Notes: generated by a model not told the origin, from the sequence alone. Positions 41,945-51,173 are shown, numbered from the stretch's first letter. The stretch: 64,000 nt of DNA from Leptofilum sp965223525 (GCF_965223525.1 NZ_CBDCWX010000005.1:2356001-2420000); one strand, 5' to 3'. Numbers and translations are program-made.

Positions 41945-43969
41945 TCAGTGGTAAACAATTAAGTCACGGGGCGGGAGGGTGTGGCTATGTGTGCCTAAGT
42001 TGACGGTTTGGGGCGCGTCGGTGAAGTTGAGCAGCAGGCGCGCATCGCCGCGCTGGAGGGCGAGGACACCAGCGGGTAAATCGGGCATCGTTTCGATGTT
42101 TAGCTGGCTGGCCAAATGTTGCAGCAGGGTGCGCGCCTGTGCCTGGGTGGGGTAAAAGCCGAGGGTGAGGACGCGACCATTGCCAACCGTGTTTTCCGCC
42201 AATGCAGTCGGTTTACCCAGACCTGACAGGTTTCCGAAAAAGTTGTCAGGTCTTTCGAGTTCGTAAGTTGCCAGCGGCACGGCCGTTTCCAACGCCAATG
42301 TCTCAATCCAGTAAGTTGCCTCTCCAGCAAAGTTCTCAATCTCACTGCTAAACGGCACCGACTGGCTCAATGGCAGCGACTGCCAGCTTGTTACTGTCAC
42401 CCCAGCCAATTCGCGCAGCGCACCGGGCAGCGGTTGATCCGTGACGAGGCCAGACGGTGTTTTGAAGCCGGAGCGCACGCCGAGCAGCAGCGTCCCGCCG
42501 CCACTGGCGTAGGTGTGCAATCTTTGCGCCAATGCTTCATCCGCCAGATGCGCCGTTGGCGCAATGACCAGCTTGTAGCGGCTGGGATCGGCGGTGTTTG
42601 GTACCAAATCCACGTTGATGCCCAGTCGCAGGCAGGCGTAGTAGTAGGCAAACAGGTGCCGCAAATAATGGAAATCTTGGCGGTGCGGCACCGTTTGCAG
42701 CGTCCACAAATCATCGTAGTTAAAAATGATGGCGACGGAAGCGTCCAATGGGGCGGCAGTGAGCTGACTGAGCTGTTCCATCTCGGTAAGCAGCTTCTTT
42801 TGATCGCGAAAACCAACGTCGGGACGGCCGTCATGCCCCAATAGGCCAGAGTGGTATTGCTCCTGCGCCATCAGCGTGGCGCGCCAGCGAAAGTAGATGA
42901 TGTGGTCAGCACCTTCGGCGACGGCGTGCCAAATCCACAGGCGGGGCGTGCCGGGGCGGACGCCGGGATTGAGCGACCCCCAGTTGATATGCCCACACTG
43001 CTGCTCCATAATCCAAAACGGCCGTTGCTTCAAACCGCGCATCAGGGCATGAGCCATGCTTTGCAAAATCGGGTCACCCATATCGTAAGCATAAACCGGA
43101 TCGTTTCGGCTGACATCAGCATCGGGCGGGTACAAAATCTGCCGCCAGCGGTCTGGGTTGCCAGTTGGGTAGTTGTCCCAGGTGATGAAGTCAAGCGGCT
43201 TGGCCAAGTCAAACTGATCCAAATCGAGGTACAGCCCCATAAAGTTGTGGGTGATGAACCGTCCCGGTGAAAGCTGGTGCAGCAGGTCTATTTGTTCCTG
43301 CTGGTAGCTGACGTAAGTGTCGGACGAGAAGCGGTAAAAATCGAGCAGGTGGCTGGGGTTTTTGTAGTTGATGTCGTCGCCTGGTGGGTTAATATGTGAC
43401 CAGTCGGTGTACGTTTGCGACCAAAATATCGTGCCCCAGGCGGCGTTGAGCGCGTCTAGCGTGCCATATTTTCCCTCTAGCCAAATGCGAAATTCGCGGG
43501 CGCAGTCGTTGCAGTAGCAGCGGGCGGACTTTCCTCCGCCAAACTCATTGTCAATTTGCCAGCCAACGACGCGGGCATCCTGGCCATAGCGCAACCCCAT
43601 CTGGGTGACGATTTGGCGGCTGTATTCGCGGTAGACGGGGCTGTTGGGACAGGTGTGGCGGCGGGTTCCGTGGTTGCGGGAACGGCCGTTTGCGTCCACG
43701 CGCAAAATCTCTGGGTGCTGCCGGGTGAGCCAGGCAGGTGGGGTGCAGGTGGGGGTGCCTAGTACAACCTCCATGCCCGCGTTGGCAAACAGCGCAATGG
43801 CGCGATCCAGCCATCCCCAATTATACACATCCGGTTCTGGTTCCACCTTTGCCCAGGCAAACTCCGCCATGCGAATGATTTTGAGGCCAAGTTCGTTCAT
43901 CAGGCGGGCATCTTCTGCCCACCGTTCTTCTGGCCAATGTTCAGGGTAGTAACAAACACCAAATTTCAT
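41945..43969 (-). CDS. GH42 beta-galactosidase
   Basis: The protein has 674 residues. It starts MKFGVCYYPEHWPEERWAED, characteristic of GH42. The acid/base Glu is in VVGWQIDNEFGGG and the nucleophile Glu in PFWIMEQQCGHINW, both in a TIM barrel. A four-cysteine zinc-type cluster (RCYCNDCAREF plus an upstream Cys) follows the first Glu as in Thermus-type enzymes. The trimerisation and C-terminal beta domains are present. It has no signal peptide, so it hydrolyses imported beta-galactosides in the cytoplasm, supplying galactose to the gal enzymes. The ATG at 43969 was chosen over an upstream extension through the repeat. Confidence 0.92.
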   Translation of the reverse strand: MKFGVCYYPEHWPEERWAEDARLMNELGLKIIRMAEFAWAKVEPEPDVYNWGWLDRAIALFANAGMEVVLGTPTCTPPAWLTRQHPEILRVDANGRSRNHGTRRHTCPNSPVYREYSRQIVTQMGLRYGQDARVVGWQIDNEFGGGKSARCYCNDCAREFRIWLEGKYGTLDALNAAWGTIFWSQTYTDWSHINPPGDDINYKNPSHLLDFYRFSSDTYVSYQQEQIDLLHQLSPGRFITHNFMGLYLDLDQFDLAKPLDFITWDNYPTGNPDRWRQILYPPDADVSRNDPVYAYDMGDPILQSMAHALMRGLKQRPFWIMEQQCGHINWGSLNPGVRPGTPRLWIWHAVAEGADHIIYFRWRATLMAQEQYHSGLLGHDGRPDVGFRDQKKLLTEMEQLSQLTAAPLDASVAIIFNYDDLWTLQTVPHRQDFHYLRHLFAYYYACLRLGINVDLVPNTADPSRYKLVIAPTAHLADEALAQRLHTYASGGGTLLLGVRSGFKTPSGLVTDQPLPGALRELAGVTVTSWQSLPLSQSVPFSSEIENFAGEATYWIETLALETAVPLATYELERPDNFFGNLSGLGKPTALAENTVGNGRVLTLGFYPTQAQARTLLQHLASQLNIETMPDLPAGVLALQRGDARLLLNFTDAPQTVNLGTHSHTLPPRDLIVYH

Positions 43970-44003
43970 AATTTTTCTCGAATTAAGATCAAACGATTTT
44001 GGA

Positions 44004-44060
44004 TAGGGGCAGACACGGGGGTCTGCCCAATATCGGGCGGGCACGGGGACCCGCCCCTAC
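44004..44060. repeat. Two-hairpin interspersed repeat, copy 2
   Basis: Same length (57 bases) and outer sequence as 39341-39397, with the second hairpin unchanged, but the first hairpin reads as its reverse complement (cagacacgggggtctg). It lies between the FGGY kinase stop and the GH42 gene start. Confidence 0.75.
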
Positions 44061-44062
44061 AG

Positions 44063-45562
44063 TTATTGCCAGGATTGGATGAGCTTGATGGCCTGTTGCC
44101 AACGGCCGTATCCATCTTCAAAATAGCGCGGCGGCGTGGGGTCAGGTTCAAAGCGATGGTGGCTGCCTGGTAACGGAGGTAAACTGGCAACATCGGGCCA
44201 AATTTTGGCTTGCAAGCCCGCTAGCAAGGCTGCTGCCCACGCGGTCGTTTCTGTAAAAGTAGGGCGCAGGATGGGAATGTTGAGCATGTCGGCCTGAATT
44301 TGGCAAGCGATGTTGCTGGCCGAGACGCCGCCACCAACTAGCATTTGCCCCATCGTCACCCCGGCATCCCGCGCAATCGTCTCTTTGATGGCGCGAAGCT
44401 GGTAGCCCAATGCCTCCAAAAAAGCGCGCACGATGTGGCCGCGCTGGGTGCCAAGCGTCATCCCCAGCAGAGCGGCGCGGGCATTGGGATCGTTGTACGG
44501 CGAGTCCAATCCGGTAAAGGCTGGTACAAACATCACGCCGCCGGAATCGGGAACGGCCGTTGCCAACCGCTCCACGTCCTCGTAATCACCCAAAAAGCGG
44601 GCATTGTCCCGCATCCAGCGAATGGCCGCACCGATGACCGTGGTCGGTGCTTCCAGGCAGTATGTTTGTTGGTCGCCCAAATGCCACGCATTGTAAACGT
44701 TGATATGCTCTTGATAGGGCAAGTGGCTGCCAAGAAATAGTTTGACGTAAGCGGCCGTGCCGTGCGTTGATTCGGCATCTCCTGGCGTGCGGCAACCGTG
44801 GCCAAACAAAGCCGCCTGCTGGTCGCCAATCATTGCCGTGACGGGGACGACGGCCGTTTCGCCCCCAGACCCGGCAATCTGAATTTCGCCAAAGTGGTGC
44901 AGCGTGGGGGTGGCTTCTGGCAATGCTTCCCGCGGTACACCCAGCCAATCGAGCCATTCTGCCCAATATTGCTGGGCGCGGAAGTCGTATAGCCCCATTG
45001 CCTGCACGAGCGAGCTATCCATGGCGTGCCCGTTGGCTTTGCCCAGTGCCGTCACAAGCCACAATGCCGACTGCCCAATGTGTAAATGCCCCGCTTTGGC
45101 CGCTTGGCGCACGGCAGGTTCATGTGCCATCCGCCATTTTAGGTGTAGGGCGGCCATGTAGGTGCCGGGGGCGTAGCCTAGCCGTCGCTTGGCTTCGGTG
45201 GCAAACGGAGAGCGTGCAACGTCTTTGACAATCTCGCGCGTGCGTAAATCTTGCCAAGAGATTGCGTTACTGAGGGAACGGCCGTTGCGCCCATCCCATA
45301 CAAACTCCGTGTTGCGCTGGCAGGTCAGGCCACAGGCAGCAATCTGGTTCGGATGAATGCCCGCTTCACCAACAGCCTCGGTAATGACGGCGGAGACGCC
45401 TTCGGCCACAGCCTGTGGGTCTTGCTCCACCCAGTCTGGTTTTGGGTGCAGTCGTGCCAAAGGCCGGTACGCATACCCATGCACCGTGCCAGCTTCGTCC
45501 ACAATTAGAGCACGGCTGCCGCTACTGCCCTGATCCACTCCTAATAAAAATGATTTTGACAT
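44063..45562 (-). CDS. FGGY-family carbohydrate kinase, glycerol kinase-like
   Basis: The protein has 499 residues, the length of GlpK. It has LGVDQGSSGSRALIVD (ATP site), HPKPDWVEQDP, AMIGDQQAALFGHG, the FGGY-type VPAFTGLDSPYNDPNARAAL and GGGVSASNIACQIQAD. These fit the glycerol kinase branch. In GlpK the substrate loop is NQRETT; here it is CQRNTEF, losing a glycerol-contacting Glu, so another polyol or sugar may be the substrate. It lies between the GH42 gene (downstream) and a HAD phosphatase (20 bases upstream), perhaps one operon. Confidence 0.8.
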   Translation of the reverse strand: MSKSFLLGVDQGSSGSRALIVDEAGTVHGYAYRPLARLHPKPDWVEQDPQAVAEGVSAVITEAVGEAGIHPNQIAACGLTCQRNTEFVWDGRNGRSLSNAISWQDLRTREIVKDVARSPFATEAKRRLGYAPGTYMAALHLKWRMAHEPAVRQAAKAGHLHIGQSALWLVTALGKANGHAMDSSLVQAMGLYDFRAQQYWAEWLDWLGVPREALPEATPTLHHFGEIQIAGSGGETAVVPVTAMIGDQQAALFGHGCRTPGDAESTHGTAAYVKLFLGSHLPYQEHINVYNAWHLGDQQTYCLEAPTTVIGAAIRWMRDNARFLGDYEDVERLATAVPDSGGVMFVPAFTGLDSPYNDPNARAALLGMTLGTQRGHIVRAFLEALGYQLRAIKETIARDAGVTMGQMLVGGGVSASNIACQIQADMLNIPILRPTFTETTAWAAALLAGLQAKIWPDVASLPPLPGSHHRFEPDPTPPRYFEDGYGRWQQAIKLIQSWQ

Positions 45563-45582
45563 GCAATTTTTCTGCTTCTTGC

Positions 45583-46365
45583 CTACTTCTTGGGCAGCAG
45601 CTCCCCTAAATGATGAATGATGTAGGTTGGGATTATTTCAGACTGTGCGGCCGTTTCTTCACTTGTGGCTCCGGTTAGTGTGAGTGCGCCAGCCATCCCA
45701 GCATTCAGCCCCATCAACACGTCTGTTTCTAGCCGGTCGCCCATCATGATGCAGCGTTCGGCGGGCATATCCAGTACGTCGAGAATGGCTTCAGCCATGT
45801 AGCTAGATGGTTTGCCAACCACGGCCTCAATTTTGCTATCGGTACAGGCTTCGATGGCAGCAATCATCGCCGCTGCGTCCGGCTCGCCACCACCAGGAAC
45901 GGGGCAGTAGCGGTCTGCATTGGTGGCAAAAAAGCGCGCGCCATTGCGGATGGCATCGAAGGCGATTTGCAGCTTGCGGTATTCAAACGTCCGGTCAAAG
46001 CTGGCAATCACGGCGTCTACCTGGGTGGCATCTTCGGTCAGGGTGAAGCCTGCGGCCGTTAGCTCATCGCATAAAGACTGTTCCCCGACGACAAACAGGC
46101 TGGCTCCCGGCATTCGCCGCTGCAAAAAGTCTACCATCACATAAGAGGAGTTGATTACGTCGCTGTTGGGCGTGGGTATACCCAATCTGGTCAACTTCTG
46201 GGCATACTCCTCTCGCGTGCGCGTTGGGTTGTTAGATAGAAAAACGGTTCGTTTGCCTTGCTGCCGCAGCTGCGCGATTGTCTCGCCAGCATACGGCAGC
46301 AGTGCATTCCCCAAATAAACTGTCCCATCCAAATCAAAAATGTAAGCGTCATACTCTTTCATCAT
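45583..46365 (-). CDS. HAD-superfamily IIA phosphatase (NagD / glycerol-phosphate phosphatase-like)
   Basis: The protein has 260 residues. Motif I is YIFDLDGTVYLGN, motif II VFLSNNPTRT, the C2 cap contains FATNADRYCPVPGGG, and motifs III/IV lie in VVGKPSSYMAEAIL and CIMMGDRLETDVLMG. The family dephosphorylates small sugar or polyol phosphates. Its pairing with a glycerol-kinase-like gene suggests a polyol-phosphate metabolite, though the direction would be opposite to the kinase, as in overflow control. It lies downstream of the DUF411 gene, after a terminator. Confidence 0.85.
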   Translation of the reverse strand: MMKEYDAYIFDLDGTVYLGNALLPYAGETIAQLRQQGKRTVFLSNNPTRTREEYAQKLTRLGIPTPNSDVINSSYVMVDFLQRRMPGASLFVVGEQSLCDELTAAGFTLTEDATQVDAVIASFDRTFEYRKLQIAFDAIRNGARFFATNADRYCPVPGGGEPDAAAMIAAIEACTDSKIEAVVGKPSSYMAEAILDVLDMPAERCIMMGDRLETDVLMGLNAGMAGALTLTGATSEETAAQSEIIPTYIIHHLGELLPKK

Positions 46366-46400
46366 ATAGTCACTATCTTTGCAGATTTTTGGTAAAAGCC

Positions 46401-46430
46401 AAAAAAAAGACGGCTCGTTGCCGAACCGCC
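46401..46430 (-). terminator. Rho-independent terminator of the DUF411 gene
   Basis: On the minus strand an 8-base stem (46423-46430 with 46409-46416, two G-U pairs) and 6-base loop are followed by eight T residues. It is 27 bases after the stop at 46458 and 35 bases before the HAD gene start, separating the two transcripts. Confidence 0.82.
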
Positions 46431-46457
46431 TGATTGGATCTGTTGGGATTGTTTTGT

Positions 46458-46934
46458 TTACGGGTAAGTGGCGAACACGGCCGTTTCGCCAGCTTCATTA
46501 AAAGTTACCACCTCATAGGCTTCGGCCGCTCTGTCGGGCGATTCCATGCCCGGCGAGCCAATTGGCATACCTGGTACAGCCAATCCTGCTACATCTGGTT
46601 TTTCTGTTAACAACCGACGGATTTCTGCTGCCGGTACGTGTCCTTCAATAATATAGCCATCCACGACGGCCGTATGGCATGAGTAGAGCTGACTGGGAAC
46701 CTGATAATCTACCTTAACCTGAATCAGGTTTTGTACCCCTTTTTCCACCACGGTGAAGCCTTCTTCCTCCAGGTGTTTGCTCCAATCGCCACAGCAGCCT
46801 CAGGTGGGCGACTTAAAGACAGTCACCACGCCCGGTTCAGAGACGACGGCCGTTTGCTCTGCTTCTGTTGTCTGGTCACAGGCGGTTAAACCTGTCAGCA
46901 ACAGGGCAATCATAATCACAAATAGACGTTTCAT
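46458..46934 (-). CDS. DUF411 metal-binding lipoprotein with in-frame TGA at a conserved cysteine position
   Basis: Reading through one TGA gives a continuous 158-residue protein. The ATG at 46934 has GGAGG upstream; lipoprotein signal MKRLFVIMIALLLTGLTAC; then VVTVFKSPT-(TGA)-GCCGDW, where the family has KSPxCGCCxxW. The remainder matches DUF411 without flaw: VDYQVPSQLYSCHTAVVDGY, IIEGHVPAAEIRRLL, GLAVPGMPIGSPGME. The TGA is codon 45 (46800-46802). DUF411 proteins are periplasmic or surface metal-binding proteins often near copper-resistance genes. The TGA is either a selenocysteine codon replacing the first motif Cys, a recent nonsense mutation (one base from TGC or TGT), or a sequencing error. 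No convincing SECIS hairpin was found by eye, only 3-4 base-pair stems downstream. A GTG at 46751 could restart a shortened form without the CGCC motif. Confidence 0.8.
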
Positions 46935-47160
46935 CCAAAAACCTCCAAAATTGAAATTGCAGACGCCTCGCTACGGTATCTGCTTGCCAGAAGATACCAC
47001 CTTGCATAATGAAAATATATTGATTTATATTAGTAAATCTTATGGATGAATGTCATGGTCTATGAGGTGTACATAAATCATGGAACAAGCCCAGTTGAAC
47101 AAAACGAGGAAACAACGATAATTATGACATCACAGTAAGACAGTTATGTTACGCATCGCC

Positions 47161-47220
47161 GAATACAAAAGTCTGTGTACCTCCTGGATTGTCCATCGCC
47201 TAAAATAGACTTTTGTATTC
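47161..47220 (+). repeat. Leader hairpin upstream of the Cys-rich small gene; otherwise gene-free 46935-47240
   Basis: Perfect 14-base inverted repeat arms (47161-47174 and 47207-47220) with a 32-base loop end 20 bases before the ATG at 47241. It may be a terminator-like or regulatory leader. The rest of this 306-base divergent interval is AT-rich and contains no supported ORF. Confidence 0.6.
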
Positions 47221-47240
47221 TTGTTTGCACCGGAATTTTT

Positions 47241-47588
47241 ATGAAAACACCTGCTGGCAAAGAATGCCGCTTTTATTACCAAAATTTTCATCGAGGTAAA
47301 TCAGACCAGGAATGCCGTCTCATTCTAGCCAATCCCCGCTCTGAAGAGTGGCGGCCTAATGATTGCACTGCCTGCCCCGTGCCAGACATTTTGCTTGCCA
47401 ACAGCAATCCAGATTTGGTACTGGAGGCCACGGTTCATAAAGGCTTTTTAGGGTTCAATCGCCGCGTGGAAGTGAAAGCATTTTGCAGCAAGCATCTGAT
47501 TGATGTGCCCAAGCCCCATGTAGGTTGCCCCCAATGCGCCCGCGAGAAGCCAGGCTTGCCCGATCTGTTCGATAACCTTGACACGTAA
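47241..47588 (+). CDS. Small cysteine-rich conserved hypothetical protein
   Basis: From the ATG at 47241 (CGGA upstream) it has 115 residues and eight cysteines in pairs or singles: KECRFYY, QECRLI, DCTACPVPD, AFCSKH and VGCPQCARE. The spacing suggests one or two zinc or iron-sulfur sites. There is no signal or TM helix, so it is cytoplasmic. The frame could extend to 47175, but that part lies in the hairpin loop. It is followed after 18 bases by a HAD hydrolase gene, likely co-transcribed. The function is unknown. Confidence 0.6.
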   Translation: MKTPAGKECRFYYQNFHRGKSDQECRLILANPRSEEWRPNDCTACPVPDILLANSNPDLVLEATVHKGFLGFNRRVEVKAFCSKHLIDVPKPHVGCPQCAREKPGLPDLFDNLDT

Positions 47589-47606
47589 AACAAAACTCCC
47601 TAAAAA

Positions 47607-48332
47607 ATGATGTTCAAAGCGATTCTTTTTGATTTAGATGATACCTTGCTGGGTAACGAAATGGATCACTTTCTGCCCGGTTATTTTGAGCTGCTGGGTC
47701 AATTTGCCGAGCGTTACCTTCCGCGCGACCAATTTTTGCAAGAGCTGATGATTTGCACCGAGGCGATGATCCGCAATGTAGACCCGGCGTTAAGCAACCG
47801 GGAAGTGTTCTGGCAACGGTTTGAGCAGCGCACGGGGCTGGATTCTGCCAAAATGGAACCTTTTTTTGAGCAATTCTATCGCCATCAATTTCATCAATTG
47901 CAAGGCCGAACTGAGAAACGGCCGTTTGCCCCTCAACTCGTGCAATTTTGCTTAGACCATAACCTGGATGTTGTCGTGGCCACCAATCCGCTCTTCCCGC
48001 GCATTGCCATTGAGGCGCGGTTGGATTGGGCAGGGTTGCCGGTTGATGCGTACAATTTTGCCCTGGTAACTGCCTACGAAAATATGCACGCTGCCAAGCC
48101 GCAGCCTGCCTACTACGCGGAAATCTTGGACAAAATTGGTTGCCAACCCGCACAAGCATTAATGGTGGGCAATGATTGGGAAAACGATATTTTGCCCGCC
48201 CGCAGCTTGGGCATCCACACGTACTGGCTATCGCTTGACGGGACTCCCCCGCCAGATGAGGTGCAGGTGGCTTACGGCCGTACTCTGCAAGATGTCTACA
48301 CCTTTTTAGCTGCTCAACTGGCATTCGAATGA
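47607..48332 (+). CDS. HAD-superfamily hydrolase
   Basis: The protein has 241 residues. Motif I is AILFDLDDTLLGNEMD, motif II VVVATNPLFPR, motif III Lys in HAAKPQPAYYAEIL, and motif IV LMVGNDWENDILPARSLGIHT. An all-helical C1 cap lies between motifs I and II. It is probably a small-molecule phosphatase (Asp-nucleophile, Mg-dependent); the substrate is unknown. ATGs at 47607 and 47610 are both possible. Confidence 0.8.
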   Translation: MMFKAILFDLDDTLLGNEMDHFLPGYFELLGQFAERYLPRDQFLQELMICTEAMIRNVDPALSNREVFWQRFEQRTGLDSAKMEPFFEQFYRHQFHQLQGRTEKRPFAPQLVQFCLDHNLDVVVATNPLFPRIAIEARLDWAGLPVDAYNFALVTAYENMHAAKPQPAYYAEILDKIGCQPAQALMVGNDWENDILPARSLGIHTYWLSLDGTPPPDEVQVAYGRTLQDVYTFLAAQLAFE

Positions 48333-48383
48333 AATATAACAAATAACTAGGCAAACCATCACCCCTTCGACTATACTCCCTCT

Positions 48384-51173
48384 ATGTCTAGTGAGCTGTT
48401 GCAGACAAAGCTCTTTGTGCCTCGGCGACCTACGGAGCGCCAGCAGCCTGCTCTGGTCTCTCGCACCCACCTCATCGAAAAACTCAACCAGGGATTACAG
48501 CAAGGCTGTAAGCTGAGCCTTATCTCAGCCCCGGCTGGGTTTGGCAAAACGACCTTGCTCACTGAGTGGGTTGCTATTCTACAATTAGCAACTGCCAATC
48601 GCGTCGCTTGGCTCTCGCTTGACGAAGCCGACAGCGAACTGCCTCGTTTTCTGACTTACGTAGTAGCCGCTTTGGATCAGGTTGATGGGCGTGAAGCCAC
48701 CTTTGGGCAAAGCGGGTTGAGGTTTCTCCAATTACCCCAGCCATCCCCTGCCGAGGTCGTCCTGACTGCGCTAATCAACGAAATTGCCGACAACCCCAAC
48801 CAGCTTGTTCTCGTCCTCGACGACTATCATCACATTCATGCCCCGGCTGTTGATGAAGCATTGGCTTTTTTGCTCGACCATTTGCCGCCGCAGATGCACT
48901 TGGTTATTGCCACCCGCGATGACCCACACTTGCCTTTTTCCCGCTTGCGGGTGCGCGGCCAATTGATGGAATTGCGTGCTGCGGATTTGCGTTTTTCCCT
49001 TTCCGAGACGGCCGAATTTCTCAATCAGGTGATGGGGCTGACCTTATCGGTAGAAGATGTTGCGGCTTTGGAGAGGCGCACAGAAGGCTGGATTGCTGGT
49101 TTGCAGCTTGCTGCCCTTGCCTTGCAGGGGCACATTTCCTTGTCAGGGGGCAAAGATAGCACCAAGCTCATCCAATCTTTTAGCGGCAGCCATCGCTTTG
49201 TCATGGACTATTTGATTGAAGAGGTTCTGGAGCAGCAATCTGCTGAAGTGCAGCGTTTTTTGTTGCAAACGGCCGTGCTCGACCAGCTTGCTGGTTCCCT
49301 GTGTGATACACTAACAGGCCAACACGACGGCCAGGAAACCCTGGAGATGTTAGAACATGCCAACCTCTTTATCATTCCCCTGGATGAAGAACGCCATTGG
49401 TATCGTTATCATCATCTTTTTGCTGATTTGTTGCGTCAGCGATTGCGCCAAAGCCAGCCCGAAAATATGGCAATTCTACAAGGCAGAGCGAGTGAATGGT
49501 ACGACCAGAATGGTTTTGTTGATGAGGCCATAAAGTATGCGTTGCGTGCTGAAGCATTTGAGCAGGCGGCTGATTTGATTGAAAAAGCGGCGGAGACTGT
49601 TTGGGGGCGTGGCGAGGATACCAAACTGCGACAGTGGCTGGATACGTTGCCTACTGGTATTTTGTTTGCCAAACCGCAGCTTTGCATTTTCCATGCGTGG
49701 AGTCTGTTAGCTACTGGCCAGCAGGATGCCGCAGAGCGGAGTCTCCACATTGTTGATCAGGTTGTTAATTACAGTATTAAACCTAGTGCACCCGGCAGGT
49801 TGCCTGATGCCGATACGAAGCAGTTGCGGGGCAGAGCTGCGGCCACCCGAGCTTTTATAGCTTTTTACCAGGGGAATGTACCGGGGATGATTCAATTCTC
49901 ACAGCAGGCCCTTGAACATCTTCCCCAGAAGGATGCTGCCTGGCGCAGTGTGGCAACAAATATTCTGGGGGATGCCTATGATTTTCAGGGTGAGGTTGAG
50001 GCGGCATATCCGGCCAGGCTAGAAGGGGTGGAGGCGAGTAAGGCCGCCGGAAACTGCTACCAGATCATCATTGCCAATCTGAAATTGGCGCTTACCTTGC
50101 GGACTCGGGGGCAGTTGGCCCAGGTTGTAGAAATTTGCCAGCAACAGCTATACATTGTGGATGAATATGGGAACTGCCCGCCTGTCTTGGTTGGCTGGTT
50201 AATGGCAGTTTGGGGCGAGGCGCTGGCCGAAATGAATGATCTGGACGGGGCAATTCGGCAAATGAAGAAAGGTATTGCCTTAGTCGAACGGGGTGGGGAT
50301 TTAGCCATGATTGGCTGGAGCTACATTTGCCTGATAAGGGTTTTGTTTACCCAAAGGGATTTTGCTGCTGCTGAAGAAGCGATCCAAAAGATGGAGTATA
50401 TTGATCGGGACAACGATATGCCTGCGTGGATAACGAATCTGGTGGCGGCTTGGCGAGCAAAGCTGTGGCTGGCTCAAGGCAAACTGGAAACGGCCGTTGG
50501 CTGGGCCGAGGAGCGCAAGTTAACTATCCCGGAAGCGAGTTCATTTTCGCTAGAAAGGGAGCATATTATCCTGGCTCGCATCCTTATGGCCCAGGGACGG
50601 CATAATGATGCTGCCAGGCTGCTGCAGCGTTTGCTCACGGCCGCAAAGGCAAACGGCCGTACCGCTAGAGTGATCGAAATTCTGCTGCTTCAAGCGCTGA
50701 TTTCCCAAGCTGAAGGCGATATGACTCGTGCTATAACTGTCCTAAGTGAGGCCATCGCCCAGGCTGAACCGGGTGGTTTTATTCGCACTTTTGTTGATGA
50801 GGGTCAGCCAATGGCCGAGCTACTGTCAGCAGCTTTAGGGCGAGGTGACGCCCCAAGTTATGTTAAGAGATTGTTGGCTGCTTTTCCAACTGCTGCGGCC
50901 AAATCAATTCATCTTAATATCCAAGCGAAAATTCAGAAACCAAAGCTTGTGCAAAACTCAGCCGAAGCATTGGAAATTGTTGAGCCATTGAGCGAGCGTG
51001 AGCTTGAGGTGCTGCAGCGCATTTCGGAAGGGTTAACCAATCGAGAAATTGCCGAGCGACTGTATCTTTCTCTCAACACAGTCAAAGTTCATACTCGGAA
51101 CATCTACGGCAAGTTGGGCGTCCATAACCGTACCCAGGCCGCCGCCAAAGCCAGAGAGTTAGGCATCCTCTGA
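48384..51173 (+). CDS. MalT-like LuxR-family regulator (STAND ATPase)
   Basis: The protein has 929 residues. N-terminal LLQTKLFVPRRPTERQQPALVSRTHL (split LLQTKLFVPRR and PTERQQPALVSRTHL) and Walker A SAPAGFGKTTLLTEW (about residue 50) begin a STAND NTPase. LVLVLDDYHHIH is Walker B. TPR-type helical repeats follow to about residue 840. The C-terminal LuxR HTH has LSERELEVLQRISEGLTNRE (split LSERELEVLQRI and SEGLTNREIAERL) and LNTVKVHTRNIYGKLGV. These signal-integrating activators bind ATP and an inducer, then DNA. It lies upstream of the exporter array in the same direction with a 253-base gap, so it may control it. Confidence 0.9.
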   Translation: MSSELLQTKLFVPRRPTERQQPALVSRTHLIEKLNQGLQQGCKLSLISAPAGFGKTTLLTEWVAILQLATANRVAWLSLDEADSELPRFLTYVVAALDQVDGREATFGQSGLRFLQLPQPSPAEVVLTALINEIADNPNQLVLVLDDYHHIHAPAVDEALAFLLDHLPPQMHLVIATRDDPHLPFSRLRVRGQLMELRAADLRFSLSETAEFLNQVMGLTLSVEDVAALERRTEGWIAGLQLAALALQGHISLSGGKDSTKLIQSFSGSHRFVMDYLIEEVLEQQSAEVQRFLLQTAVLDQLAGSLCDTLTGQHDGQETLEMLEHANLFIIPLDEERHWYRYHHLFADLLRQRLRQSQPENMAILQGRASEWYDQNGFVDEAIKYALRAEAFEQAADLIEKAAETVWGRGEDTKLRQWLDTLPTGILFAKPQLCIFHAWSLLATGQQDAAERSLHIVDQVVNYSIKPSAPGRLPDADTKQLRGRAAATRAFIAFYQGNVPGMIQFSQQALEHLPQKDAAWRSVATNILGDAYDFQGEVEAAYPARLEGVEASKAAGNCYQIIIANLKLALTLRTRGQLAQVVEICQQQLYIVDEYGNCPPVLVGWLMAVWGEALAEMNDLDGAIRQMKKGIALVERGGDLAMIGWSYICLIRVLFTQRDFAAAEEAIQKMEYIDRDNDMPAWITNLVAAWRAKLWLAQGKLETAVGWAEERKLTIPEASSFSLEREHIILARILMAQGRHNDAARLLQRLLTAAKANGRTARVIEILLLQALISQAEGDMTRAITVLSEAIAQAEPGGFIRTFVDEGQPMAELLSAALGRGDAPSYVKRLLAAFPTAAAKSIHLNIQAKIQKPKLVQNSAEALEIVEPLSERELEVLQRISEGLTNREIAERLYLSLNTVKVHTRNIYGKLGVHNRTQAAAKARELGIL

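Noticed and set aside
46803..46934. Calling the DUF411 gene a simple shortened gene starting at 46751
   Set aside because: The upstream part has a perfect ribosome site, lipoprotein signal and the KSPT motif in the same frame, so the real gene spans the TGA.
46753..47049. Plus-strand open frame of 98 codons opposite the DUF411 gene start
   Set aside because: It is the antisense of the DUF411 lipoprotein's N-terminal part and has no ribosome site or family features.
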